DNA of 64,000 nt. Origin: Cruorifilaria tuberocauda. Its lineage: Eukaryota > Nematoda > Chromadorea > Rhabditida > Onchocercidae. This document shows positions 27,836-40,000 of this stretch, in pieces. The DNA lies in assembly GCA_013365365.1 (NCBI GenBank), contig JABVXU010000081.1, positions 105,621-169,620 on the forward strand, in the 5' to 3' direction. A program made the position numbers and the translations under genes. The notes below the pieces were generated by a model. The model saw nothing but the letters and a program-made list of their open reading frames with translations. It ran no database searches and was not told the DNA's origin. The stretch's first letter is position 1, and every line of letters begins with the position of its first letter.

Positions 27836-30800
27836 ATGCGAGGATTTCGATTGACATTATTACTGTTAAAACGACTTTTACTGAAACGACCCGGTAGTGT
27901 CATTTTGCGATATGGTCGTCCAATATTAAAAAGTGAAGTGCTCGGTCGTGGTTTAACGGTTTGTTTGTTATTGTATTTCTTCTTTTTTTTAAATTTTTTA
28001 GCATTTCTAAATTTAGAGAAAATATACGAAGCAGGAGATTTTTTTCGTTGAAACGATAGTGATATTAAAGTTTATTTTATGATATTATTGTTAAAAAAAT
28101 ACAAGTAGATTAGATAAAAAAGTGTCTAAATTTTTATATAAGAGAAATATTGCAACATCATCTATCTTTAATTGAGAGATATTACTTTTAAATTAACTTT
28201 TAAGCGAATGTCTTTTGAGTAAATGAAAAGCTTTATTTTTTTAAACACATTATTTTCTTAATGTTTTAAAGCTCTGGGGACGAATTGTAATACGACCATT
28301 TGCATTGACAAGTTATCAAAAGAACTGGAAAAATAATCACTTGTTACGCACCAGTGGACGACATACTTCATTATTGAAAATTTATTCTAGGATTCAAGTT
28401 TCGGAAAGAATTAAGGTATGTTGGTTTTTCATTATATTTGTCAAGAAGCAAAAGTTAATTAGGTAATGAGACGAGTTATCTATGAGAAAAATTGTCAGAT
28501 ATGTAGGAGAGTGGATTTCTCAATTATAAAACATCACAAAACATTTCCATCATTCGTTTATTGCGAATTCTAATTATGATTTTGAGGATTTTTCTCACTG
28601 CGAATGACCTTTGTATTGTATTTCTGTGTTTTATTAAATAAAAGGACTGTAATAACTGTTTGTTTCAGAAATTATTTTTAACAAATACGAGATACAATAA
28701 TGTATTACGAACTACAGAAATACCCAACAGGCTTGAGGACTATGAAATAGGTAGAGAATTTTCATATGTATTGTACTTCTGAATTTGTTTCTTCTCTTCA
28801 TCTATAATTATTCATCCTTTGCTGCACACTCTTTTCTATTTAAAAATGATAGCGGCAGTAGGGGAAAGGAAAACTGTCTTACATCTAAACCCATCCAACG
28901 ATCATTTTAAGTAGCAGTCTTGAAAACTTATCCATTATTAAAGAATTGAAAGAAAAAAATGACTTCTTTTCTTCTAACTAGCGTAAATAAAACAGTTGCT
29001 GTTGTGGAATTTGAGCTTGATTGAGTTGAGTTGTTTGGATTTGGCACGAACCGGCGTAATATTTTTATTCAGTAGAAGATTCGTTTATAGCAATGAAAAA
29101 CCTGAAGAATAACCGCACCGCGAATGACAACAGTGGCCCTCTTTTGCTCGACTAAAGGGGAGAGTTTTTTACTAAGATGAGAAGATCCGATCTGTCAGTA
29201 GATACAATGGGATATGGATTTATGAGAATATGGCATCATAACACAGCCATGATGTAACGTCCTATACTTATTATTATGCAAAGACAGAGACAAAAACCGT
29301 GAGGGCACGCAGATCTTACACATCACAATCCACAAGAAATATTACAATAGTAACATAATGTCTTGTGTCAAATAGCGCACCAAAAAGAGACACAAGAAAA
29401 TTATACCTTTGGTTTCTCATGATGTTCTAATCTTCCTAAAATATAAAGATTCAAATTAAACATATATATTTGAAATATACTCTTGAGAAAATTCTCGATA
29501 GTTGCTGAATTTGGATATCCAATCTTCACATTTCTTTTGAATTGTCTCGTCATTTGTATTTCCGAAGCTTTCGGTTTTGTTTAAATTTTAAGGTAGTAAT
29601 ATTGCTTGCGGTTGTGATGCTGCCGTATATGAAGCACGTATACGTACATTGGAAAGAGCTGAGAGGCTACCTTCAAGCATTTGTGCAAATTTACCTTTTA
29701 CTTCATCTTTACAAAGGAAACAATCGGTTGCGGAGGATCCTACTGTTGTTAGTTTTTTTTTTCAATTATCTTCAATGAATTAAAAAAAAATTTTGTCGAC
29801 GCAGTCATTAAATAATAGTGAAGATGAAATTATTTGAATTTTTGAATAAGCTGCTTCAGTTCAGTTATTTCTTTCTTCAAATTCCTTAATTTTTTTTAAT
29901 CTTCGAACAAAAAACACAGGCATATCCATATGCATTGAAAATAATGTATAATTATGAATTCGACGCGTCGGAAAGACATCTTTGGATGGATATGGGTACC
30001 GAATTAGTACCACTAATCGAAAAACCTCCGGAGCTTATTGGATACATGGGCAAGTAAGATAGCCTTTCCCAATTAGTTTGTGTGTTTCTTTTTTTTTAAA
30101 GAAAGTGTTATGAAATTCATCTTTTAATTTTTACTAAACAAAAGGAAGATTAATATTACGCAATCACACTTGTCTAATAGACAATAGTCAAAATTAAAAA
30201 TTTTGCAGTATGAGCTTCTTACCTCATGCGCATCCAAACATAGTGCAGATGTATAAAGCATTCACGGATTGTATGCCAGCATTGGAAGATGCTCGGAATT
30301 TATACCCGGAAGCTCTGCCAACAGCTGATTTTTATGAATTGATCATTGATGAGCCAAAAACGTTGTTTATAGTTATGAGAAGGCAAATAACTTACTATAC
30401 TTCAGTGGGTTGCAATATTTAAAGTTCTTAACCTAATTTTTATGTAGTTTTTCTGCTGGTTTCCTTTTAACTTTGACTTCACACTTATTTATAATGGAAG
30501 CGGTGGAATGAAAAATTAGGACCAAATTCTTACTTTATATGATAAGAGAATGTAGTCAATTCTACCTTCAAATACTTTTTGTCAATTATTTTTGATAGAA
30601 ATGCTTCAATTTTCAGGTACCGAATGACTTTGCGAGAGTATTTACTTACCCATAAGAGAAATTATTGGTTTGGTAAAGTTATGTTTGGACAACTCCTAGA
30701 GGCAATTGTTTATCTTTATAATCATCGAATCAGTCATCGTGATATAAAATCAGACAATATTTTACTCGATTTTAACACTGATGGTAAATTTTTCATCAGT

Positions 30801-33435
30801 TCTTGTTTCATTATTTCGTATTTCCTGTAGTTCACAATTACATCCCACATTTTTCTTTTCAAGCAGTGATTTTATTTTTAGAAATGACTTCCAGAAACTT
30901 TCTCCCAGTACGTTACACATCCACTACAAAATATTCCACTTAGATGATGTTCCACATTTGGTATTAAGCGATTTCGGTTGTGCATTGGCAACGGGGACTT
31001 GGAGAGTACGCTATGATATGGATACAGTTTATCTTGGAGGAAATTTGGCACTAAGAGCTCCAGAAGTGAGTCATTTGATAGTTTATTCAATTTTATCCTT
31101 TTTTCCAAAATTTAATTTGAATTGGAGATTTTTTATTTTTTATAATTTAAGAAATTCAAAATTTACAAATTGTGACATTCAGTTGTCATCTCTTTTACGT
31201 ACCCCTTGAAATTCTCCTACACATAATATGCCATTCAATGAAAACCTCATGTCGGTACTGTTTTCCATTTTTTTGAAAAAATTAATATTTATTATGCAAA
31301 TGAGTTGTAGAAGTCAAGTTAGTAGTGGTATCACTGGCATTTACAACATCCAGTTTTAATTTCACTTAATTGATCTCTCTATCTAAGAGAGTTGGAAATT
31401 TCTTTGCTACGAAGCCTGCATAAAAGACATTAGATTTACAGATCCGTCGTGCCCACCCAGCTGCCAATAATTGGGTAGATTTTCGTATGGCAGATCTTTG
31501 GGCTGCTGCTACAATCGGATACGAAATTTTTACCAGGCAACAGTTTACTTTTGGAATTAGTAGGTTTGCCAATGTGAGAATTACTTTAAAAAACTCAAAT
31601 GTAGTAAGATACATGTCCTTATGTTACGTTGCTGAGTGTATGGCAGTTGTTAGTTTCATGATCTATCAGAAGAAGTTTGTAAAATCAAAAATTATTTTCT
31701 GCTTTTAAAATGTGTTTTTCAGATCATTTAATAGTTCCTTACGTTTAAATTGCTCAAAATGCTGAAAGAAGCAAAATAAACCTTCAAATTATTTACAGAA
31801 CAAACCCATTCTACAGTCGTATGCGAAGTGATCAATATGCGGAATGCGAACTGCCGCTGTTACCGACGAAGATAGATTATGCGATAAAATCTGTTATTCG
31901 GAATATGTTACAAATTGATCCAAATAAGGTAATGCGTGTTTTAATATATTCCTCGTAAATTTTGTTTGTTGAGAGACTACGACGGCTGATTAAATTATAT
32001 TATCGAAGGATGCTGGTCTAAAATATGATTGCATACTAGTTTTTTCCATTTAAGCTTGATTACAACATTTAAACACTTTTCAGCGACCAAGTCCATCTGT
32101 TGCTGCAAATGTTCTCAGTATATCACTGTTTCGGTTTGGTAGTAATTTGCGAAAACTGTTTGATGATTGCGGTTTTGATGAAACATTGTTTGGTGCAAAA
32201 ATTACCGATTTGAAGAATGCTGCAAGTAAAACTTTAAAAATGGTAAGTGTTATTATATGAAATGCAGATAAAGTCTGGAATCAGTCTATCAACAAGTATA
32301 AGTTAATTTATTTGAGCGATTACGCTCAGAACGGCTTTATGACTTTACCGATTTTGGTAATGCAGATAAATCAAAATAGAAAATGAAAGAGAAAATAGAT
32401 CAAGGACAACAAAGATTTGATGGTTGTTATGTCATTTTTCAGCTTATTGATAATTGGCTTTGACTTATTAGTTATTTAGTCCTGCAAATTAATTTATTTT
32501 CTTCAAGTAATATAAAGGGTGTTCAAGTCATTATAAAATATATTTTTAGGGAATATCGCAATATTATTTTGCTATGCAGAATTTCTACTGAATAAGATTC
32601 TTGAAACCTTCATGTAATCATTTTCAAAATATTTCATTAAACCAATTTTTTTAACCTAGCTTGAGGAGAAGATGACAGTATCAGTCAATGATTTCATCCT
32701 GTTGTTTGCTGCAGAGACAATATTGGCTCGAAATATTCATCCGAATGTGATCAGTGCAGCGGAACTGCAGGTTGTAGTTTTTTTGTCAATATGAGAATAT
32801 TTGTTGCTACAATAATTCTATTTTTGCGGAGACAGTATTAGTTTATCAAATGGGGTCTTCGATTTGAGATTTCTTCCCTGTCACAGTAATTTATTGAAGA
32901 TTACTTTTCTCATTCAGTTAAAAATTTTTTATGAACTGAGATTATAGTTGCGGAAAATGACAAATAGTGAAAAAAAAATACCTGATTATTTATTGTGATA
33001 TTGATACATTGCATTGCACAACTCGGTGAAATGTCTCAGAAGCAGAATAATATTCAGCATTCTCATTAACAGATTTTATTAGCCCATGTCATCATCACCT
33101 TGTAAGTGCTATGATCATGCATCTTCAGAAGAATCACGGCAATTATATTTATAGGTTGAGCTGATAACGTTTGGACATTAGGTAAATTTTACTACTTGGA
33201 TGATTTATCTGTCTGGAAAATTGACAGCATGGAATAAGTTGTCACTCAATTTCAGCTCCGTGCAACATTTCTCTCTCGAATTGATCATGAATGTATTTGG
33301 TCTGCTTTGAGTTATTTCTACGACGAGGACGATTTATCAAACTGTCATACAAATGCTTTTACTACTGAAATAAGAGATTCAACATTTGCAGCTGGAGATG
33401 CAACAAGTTCCGTCAATAATCTCATTAGCACGTGA
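27836..33435 (+). CDS. pink-1: PINK1 mitochondrial serine/threonine kinase orthologue
   Basis: PINK1 builds up on damaged mitochondria and phosphorylates ubiquitin and Parkin to start mitophagy. Exons: 27836-27958, 28272-28415, 28669-28750, 29593-29747, 29920-30053, 30209-30382, 30617-30783, 30944-31065, 31442-31563, 31799-31928, 32084-32242, 32660-32770, 33256-33435 (TGA). Phases agree throughout and give 600 aa, against 581 in man. The N terminus is basic, hydrophobic and free of acidic residues for about 30 residues, fitting a mitochondrial targeting signal. The kinase domain follows EDYEIG: loop GCDAAVYEAR, ATP lysine K175 in YALKIM, catalytic HRDIKSDN (311-318), DFG (336-338), APE (365-367). 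HPNIV, TLFIVMR and RPSPSVAANVL are typical of PINK1. The C-terminal extension is present. Odd points: the sixth intron needs a GC donor, and no clear transmembrane segment is seen between the targeting signal and the kinase. An acceptor-like TTTTTTAG 12 bases before the ATG may be a trans-splice site. Confidence 0.94.
28970..29400. other. Compositionally distinct segment in the third pink-1 intron
   Basis: Richer in G and C than the flanking intron, with runs such as GGCACGAACCGGCG, ACCGCACCGCG and GTGAGGGCACGCAG. No reading frame, terminal repeat or RNA fold was recognised. It could be an inserted element or a DNA transfer, but nothing seen proves either. Confidence 0.35.
30383..30616 (+). 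other. Probable GC-AG intron in pink-1
   Basis: The sixth intron must start GCAAAT after AGAAG to keep the kinase frame (VMRRYRMTLREYL aligns without a gap to PINK1 relatives). No GT donor nearby yields the required phase with acceptor TTTTCAG at 30611-30616. The context AAG|GCAAAT is close to the known GC-donor consensus AG|GCAAGT. Confidence 0.75.
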
Positions 33436-35886
33436 ATTTTTTTAAGTTTTTAATGTCATAGGCAATCTACTTGGTTATACAACGTGGGTAACTACTGCGA
33501 AATGTAAAATAATAGAATTTGCTGATTCTTACCTGGATGCAAAGTCCAGTTTGTTAATATTGTGGATAGCAATTAAATGTACATGATTCCTGCATGATTC
33601 TCGAGATTTCATAGGTAGATAAATCTTCTAACAAATATTTTGTTAAATTTCAGTGGAAATTTTAGAACAATTATGTACTTAACTGTTAACTTGTTAGTTT
33701 TCTAACTTCTGAACTTGCCTTATATTTCTAATATTGGAGTTTCGCAATTTGTTTTTTTCCTTTTTTCATCTCCTTGTAAATGAACTTTCACAAATGACAG
33801 TAAGATAATGTATTTGGATTTCATATGTATATGAATATAATTCGAAAAAAGTCTTTGAAATCAGTATAAAAATATATTGAAGATGAGTTAGATCTTTAAT
33901 AACAATACGTGAAATGTTAATTCGATACTGGCGATGATCCTATTATTTTTATATTTGGCTGGTCAAAAGAATCATGTTGAACATTTTACACTTCTTTTTT
34001 TTCAGTCATGTAAATATGTTATACTATAATTAAGCTGTAAGATGATGTTTTAAAGTAAGTCTTGTTTTTGTCTTTTTCAGGTCAGCTTATGTTCTCACTT
34101 TTATTTTTTACCTGAAAATAGTATTCATGTTCATGATCTATTAATGGTGTTTTGGCTATTTGATGTAGTAATTGGTAAAAATGTTTCGACGAGTATCTTG
34201 ATTTTTAGATCTCTGTTTTCATCCAAAAATTTTATCTTCTCATTTATTTAATGCCTCTGAATGACTGGAGGAGGACAAAATTATTCTAGTGTTATAAATG
34301 TTTCCGAAGTTCAAAGGAAATTTTATGAGAATTTCACTTTGTAAGAATTTTTTTAGTAAAATGAAGGGTCACATTCCTCAATTTTAATTATCTATTTCGC
34401 GATTCTACAATCATTTTGTATCCTTGATAGATTTTACTTCTCTCTTCAAGATTTATTATATGCAGGGGTAAAATGTTGTATTATTTTGTACAAAGTTTCA
34501 TATGCTTCAACTTGATGCTCATTTTTTTTAGTATGTTTATATGAATATATATAGTTGTGGTTGAAATGAAGTATTTAAGATATTGTTTTGTGATTTTTTA
34601 GGTTATGCCTTTTAGCACTATACATTTCTAAATTTTTACTTATTAATACGTTGTATTTTTCTTGAACGGTTTATATAAATGTATGTATAGTTTACAACAG
34701 CGAGAGTATAACGCATAACTGCTTCCATGTTTCATGTTCCTATTTTTTTCGTAACCGTTCCATATTCATCAGTATTGGTTACTTTATCAAATAAAGTAGT
34801 TTTGTCTAATTGACTTCCTTAAATTATTAGAAATTAGAAATATAATTATTATTTTTATTTGCTATTTATTCAATTTGTTGTTACAAGTGAGAAATCGGTT
34901 AGGTTAAGGATCTGGAAGAGCAGTTGAATCTCATGAAATAGATAATATCACGATCCTTTTTTGATAATGCGAAAAATTCATTATATCCTATAAATAGAGG
35001 TGGAAAATATTGTTAAGCTTGCGATATATTTAGAATAATATAATGGCAGGTGATAATAATCGATGACAGTTTGATTTATTTTAGCTACAATTAGTTATAT
35101 CGTAAAGAATCATTTCTTCAAGTGCTAAACTATACGTTGTATAGTACAGTTTTGAAATAATTTTAAATCCTTGATTCAATTAATCGATCAAATATCAAAT
35201 TTGTAAAGTAGTGGAAAAATTATAGCTATAATATTTATTGGATATAAGAAATTTTTCTACTTATATTTTCGTTATGTGGTAGTTTTTTGCAAGCAGTAAA
35301 TAAAAAATATAAAAAAGAAAAGTTATGAAATCGATTGCTAAACTTTTTTTGTATCCACAAGAAATGATTAGTTATTTGAGAGATAGTAGAAAAGAAATAA
35401 AGAAATATGAGCAAAAAAAAAATGAGAATTCGATTGTTTAGTCGATGGATAAACGATAGTGGTATGGGAATAACGGAAATGAGAATGAATTGGAAATTTG
35501 AGTGTGAATAATAGATAATTTTTATTGATAATGGTGCGAAAGAATGTATTTATTATCTCAAATTTCTGATAATAAACGAAATTTCGTAATGACAATAAGG
35601 TGTATTGTTGTCGTAACTAGTGATAACGTTGATTATTTCCTATCGGTAATCATTTCTTTCTTTTCAACCGAACAAAATTACTATTTATTTTGATAGTATG
35701 TTGTATTCAGTTGTTTCAATTGTTATTATTATAAGTGATCAAATAAAATGACCATATCATTATTATTATTATTATTGTTATTCACTAAACAGAAAGAGTG
35801 GAATGAGCTTATTTAAATAATTATTGTATAAGTTAAGAAATAGTTACTTAATTGGATTTTGATAATCAGACTAAAATTAATAACCT

Positions 35887-35953
35887 AAAATTCGATTTAG
35901 TCTTCCAATATCGTCAAATTTTTGACAGTATTGGGAAGACTAAATCGAATTTT
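35887..35953. repeat. Near-perfect inverted repeat / hairpin (67 nt)
   Basis: Arms 35887-35906 and 35934-35953 are perfect 20-nt reverse complements (AAAATTCGATTTAGTCTTCC). The stem continues inward to about 35918/35921 with one bulged G at 35933, one G-T wobble and one C-A mismatch, leaving a loop of only about 2 nt. It could be a foldback element or a source of small RNA. The tiny loop is unlike a typical microRNA precursor, and no family was recognised. Confidence 0.75.
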
Positions 35954-36014
35954 CAAATTTTAATTTGTATTTTTCTTTCTTGCAGAATCGTCAAATATTA
36001 TCATTTAGTGACAG

Positions 36015-36032
36015 AGAAAGAGAGAGAGAGAG
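36015..36032. repeat. GA-rich tract
   Basis: Short purine run dominated by GA dinucleotides just right of the hairpin. Confidence 0.75.
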
Positions 36033-37061
36033 AAAGGAAGAGATGTTATCTCGCAAGATGATTGAAATGTCAAACTATGTTTACGATTGTTTGCTATTAC
36101 AATAATTGCATTTTGTGAGCTCAAATTTGAAATTATGAGATCTGTACTTTGGTGCATTTTACTTAATTTATTTATGACTTCAACAAGAAATAAATTGGTC
36201 TATTGTTTTAGCATAAGAATCCATTCAAGATTTACTGAAAGACTTATATTTCAATTACTTATTACGAGATAATCATTTGTTATATCACTTATTATAATAC
36301 TTGTGCTTCTTTCCTGACAACATCTGAGATATTTCTTAGATGAGATGCATTGCTGATATTGTCAATTCTATTCATCGATTAATAACATGATTCACTTGAC
36401 TCTAAATGATATAATTTTTCTGTCTAAACATTTCTTTAATTCAAAAAGAAAACAAATAATAAGATTATTAGCAGGAAATAAGCACAAAAAAAACTGTAAA
36501 TAATATCCAGTCTCATTTTCCAGTATGAGTAAATGCAATTCAGTAAGTGTAAAAAGGTAATTCTGTATCATTATTGTATATTAAAAGGTTAAGATGATTA
36601 AATATTTCGATATGAAGTATTTTTTCTTTTCGATAAATCATCCATTCTTTTAACCTTAGAATAATTTAGATGAATTTTGCTGCTTATTGGTATTTAGCAA
36701 AAATAGTAGATAGAAATCTTATCAGTCATAAGCGATCTTCATTTTTGCATTCATTTCTGAATCACTTTCTTTTTCCACATTTTTTAGTCGTCAAATGTTG
36801 TAATTATATCTTGAAACTAGAAATTACTCATCTCAAATTCAACGCGTTATAATTTCTATCATTTATATACGGCTTATTTGTGCTTGTTTTATTTATCATA
36901 ACTGTACAGTTCGAGAATTTGTTTGATGTTTTAAAATCTCGAACAAATTATTTAATTTGATTATGATCTATTATTTAGCTACTAATTGAAACCATTTAAT
37001 TGATTTTTGTCTTTCTTTACATTTAATTTCTTCACTTTATAACTCTTATACTTTTTATAAT

Positions 37062-37069
37062 ATTTACAG
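37062..37069 (+). promoter_or_regulatory. Acceptor directly abutting the cup-5 ATG
   Basis: ATTTACAG ends immediately before the ATG at 37070. It may be the spliced-leader acceptor, which would fix the start. Alternatively an upstream coding exon is spliced here, since the codon boundary would also allow that. Confidence 0.45.
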
Positions 37070-40000
37070 ATGTATGAGCAACGACAGACAAGGAGTGACA
37101 ATCGTAATGGTACAGAATTATTACTGTCAGCTGAACTTGATCGGTTACTTTTTATACGATTAAACAAATTTCAATTATATAATTTATGAATATCGAAAAG
37201 TAAAGCGGGAAATCTAAGGAAGTGCGATAGTTGATTTAAGTAATTCTATCATTCTAATTATATTATTGTTTGGTACTATTTAAACATTGATTACTGAGTA
37301 GAATTATCGGGTGAGATCTGGGCTGCTTTGACAATATTTTTCAATCTTTCCTTTGTTTCTTTTTATGAATGATATTCTAATTTATTATCGAGCAATTAAA
37401 TAATGTTGAAATATTAATATTTTCAAGTTAATAAAGTTATAAGTTTATATGGTAATATTAATAAGTTAGACCAAAAAATCGTTCAGATTTCAATTAATCC
37501 AATAATATCCAATAATAATTTATGAATAAAAAAATTAAAAAATATTTTTGTAGGATGCAGCAAGATATTTTGGAAACCTTATCAGCATCAGATCGTAGTG
37601 ATGGCGAGCGTTTACGTCGACATTTGCAATTCTTTTTCATGGATCCAATAACGAAATGGAAAGTGCGCCATCAATTTCCCTTCAAATTAGCCTTACAAAT
37701 TTTGAAAATTATTTTCATTTCTATACAGGTAAGAATTATAATTTGATATGTTCGGATCAATCAATTTCTTGGTTCATATTAGCAAGATATTTCACTTCAC
37801 ATTTACATCCACATTTATTTGTTCATCTCGTTCTCTTAGTTCCATGCTAATTTTCTTACACTTAAAGATTGGCATGCTTTCCGTATTCTTTTCAGTAGGA
37901 GCAAAATGAATATAAGAGGATATTTTTCAGATTTGTAAAAAAAATTCATCAATGATAATTGGAAATTCCTTAATTTATGGAAAGAAGGCTATATTTTTAT
38001 GCAGAAAATTATGCATTTTGCATAGGAATTTCCAAATCATTTTAGGAACTTATTTTAGGAACTCAATAAATTATTAGTACGAACTAGAATATTAAGGAAA
38101 ATTAGATTACCAAAAATCTTTTATATGAAATAAATTCGTATTCGTATCAAGTAAGCCAAAGAGAAGAATCAAATGCGGAATTAATATATTGTTTTACTCA
38201 CTTCTTTTTTTCTTTCCCTATGCTTAAATACTTTTCTGTTCTATAGGTATTAAATAGATATATTTATTTCTGATTACCGTTAGAAATTATTAATTAGAAA
38301 TCGAAAACATTATGGAGGTCATTATATGATCAATAGTAAATCATAGTTCATCATTTATGCTTGTATCATAGGTAGTTATTATCAGTAATTCATATTAACT
38401 TACTAAATTCAATATATTTTTTTTTGCAGCTATTACTTTTTGCCGAATTGCGTATGTCACACATTGATTTTATGGATGAAACGGATACGGTAATCCGACA
38501 TAAATTTTTGAAAAATTGGAATGGTGATCGTGATACACTTATTTATCCGCCGTCATCTAGTCGATATTCTGTTTTTACAGGCACTGATATTATCGATCAA
38601 CTTGCATTTATGGTTACTGCTGTAAGCTTCTCTTTTTTTGCGCATATAAATGGCTTATAGTTTATACAGATGTGAAAATTTTCTAAAGCTAGTGATACAA
38701 ATATCGATTTTATGAAAATTTAAATGCTAATTTCTGGAAGATGACTTCGAATTAAAAATCATATCAATATTAAGGATATATCTATTCCAGTACTATTCAA
38801 TAAAAGACGATTCATTCGCTGGTTTTTCGTATGATACACTAAGAGATCGGGGCATTCATTCTTCGGTTCAGCGAGATGATCCCAAATTTATGGATAGTAT
38901 TTCTATTGACGACATACCACCGATGCAATTTTGCTTGAAAAAAATTGCTAATGTGACAGTTAACAACAACACCTATGAATTCGATATTTCAGAAATTAAT
39001 GGTGAGGAAATGTTTTGGTCTATGCTGTGGCTAATTTTCATATTTTAAATCGATTTCCATTATGGAATCTTTACCGTAAATAAAAAAAAATTGGGCAATT
39101 TATGAAATAAGGAAACTGAAGTAGAATATTGACTGAAAAGGTCATTAAAAAGTAAAACATTTTTGACAGACAAATTTATAGGTAAATCTTTTTTTTCGTT
39201 GCAACTTGTTTGAGTTATTTAATATATTTGTAGATTGTGTATTATTGAAGTTTGATGAAAACGAAGTGAAAGAAATTCGCCGGAATGCAAGTTCATTAGG
39301 GAAATTTCTTGAAAGATGGCAAATTACATTTACACCTGAGGATGCTTTGATCATATCAAAAGGTGTATTAAGCTTCAGCCTACGAACTATTCATTTTAAT
39401 GCAATATCAACTGATGAAAGACCGGAGTGCTTTTTAATTCAAGTAAAGTTTTGTCAGCTTTTCACAAAATTTACTGCCCTCCCTCCTTGGTTGTAATTAT
39501 CGGATTTTAATGATATTAATTATCATTTTGATTAAGCTTCCAATAAGATTTCTTCCTATTCAACTGTCAACATATAAATTTGCGTGCAGAAATTGAATGG
39601 ATTGAGTGATGTGAATGGGTTGAGTGATGCAAATCGATAAAATCAATAACCAACGAAGTTTTTTGGTTTTTTTCGATATTTTAATCCTCATCGTGTACGT
39701 GCTGATGTTAACCTATTTAGGTTTCAATTACTTTCGATAATTCCCGACATGCTGGTCAAGTATACATATCCTTGTCAACACTTATCAGTTATGTTACTTT
39801 TTGCAATGGTCGAGTTGTACATGGTATGTCCATCTGCCAAATAATTCGAATTGGTTTTTTAGTTTGTTTTTTTTTTTTTCATTATGAAATATTAAGCTCC
39901 TTTTCTCATATTTGTCTCTCGTTTTCCACTTCTGGAAAGAATGACAAGAATATGCAACAATTATTTATAACAGATAAGTAAGGAAAAGAATGGATCGATT

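Larger units (their letters stand above)
33436..37069. other. Intergenic region between pink-1 and cup-5
   Basis: About 3.6 kb, AT-rich. It includes the pink-1 3' end, an AATAAA hexamer at 34790-34795, an ATT run at 35759-35776, a strong hairpin at 35887-35953 and a GA tract at 36015-36032. No exon was supported. Confidence 0.5.

Noticed and set aside
30878..31108. Minus-strand frame overlapping pink-1
   Set aside because: Antisense of a well-supported kinase exon (DFG to APE).
31564..31583. Longer version of the pink-1 exon ending at GCCAAT|GTGAGA
   Set aside because: That donor leaves the wrong phase; AG|GTTTGC at 31563 restores the frame into TNPFYSRM.
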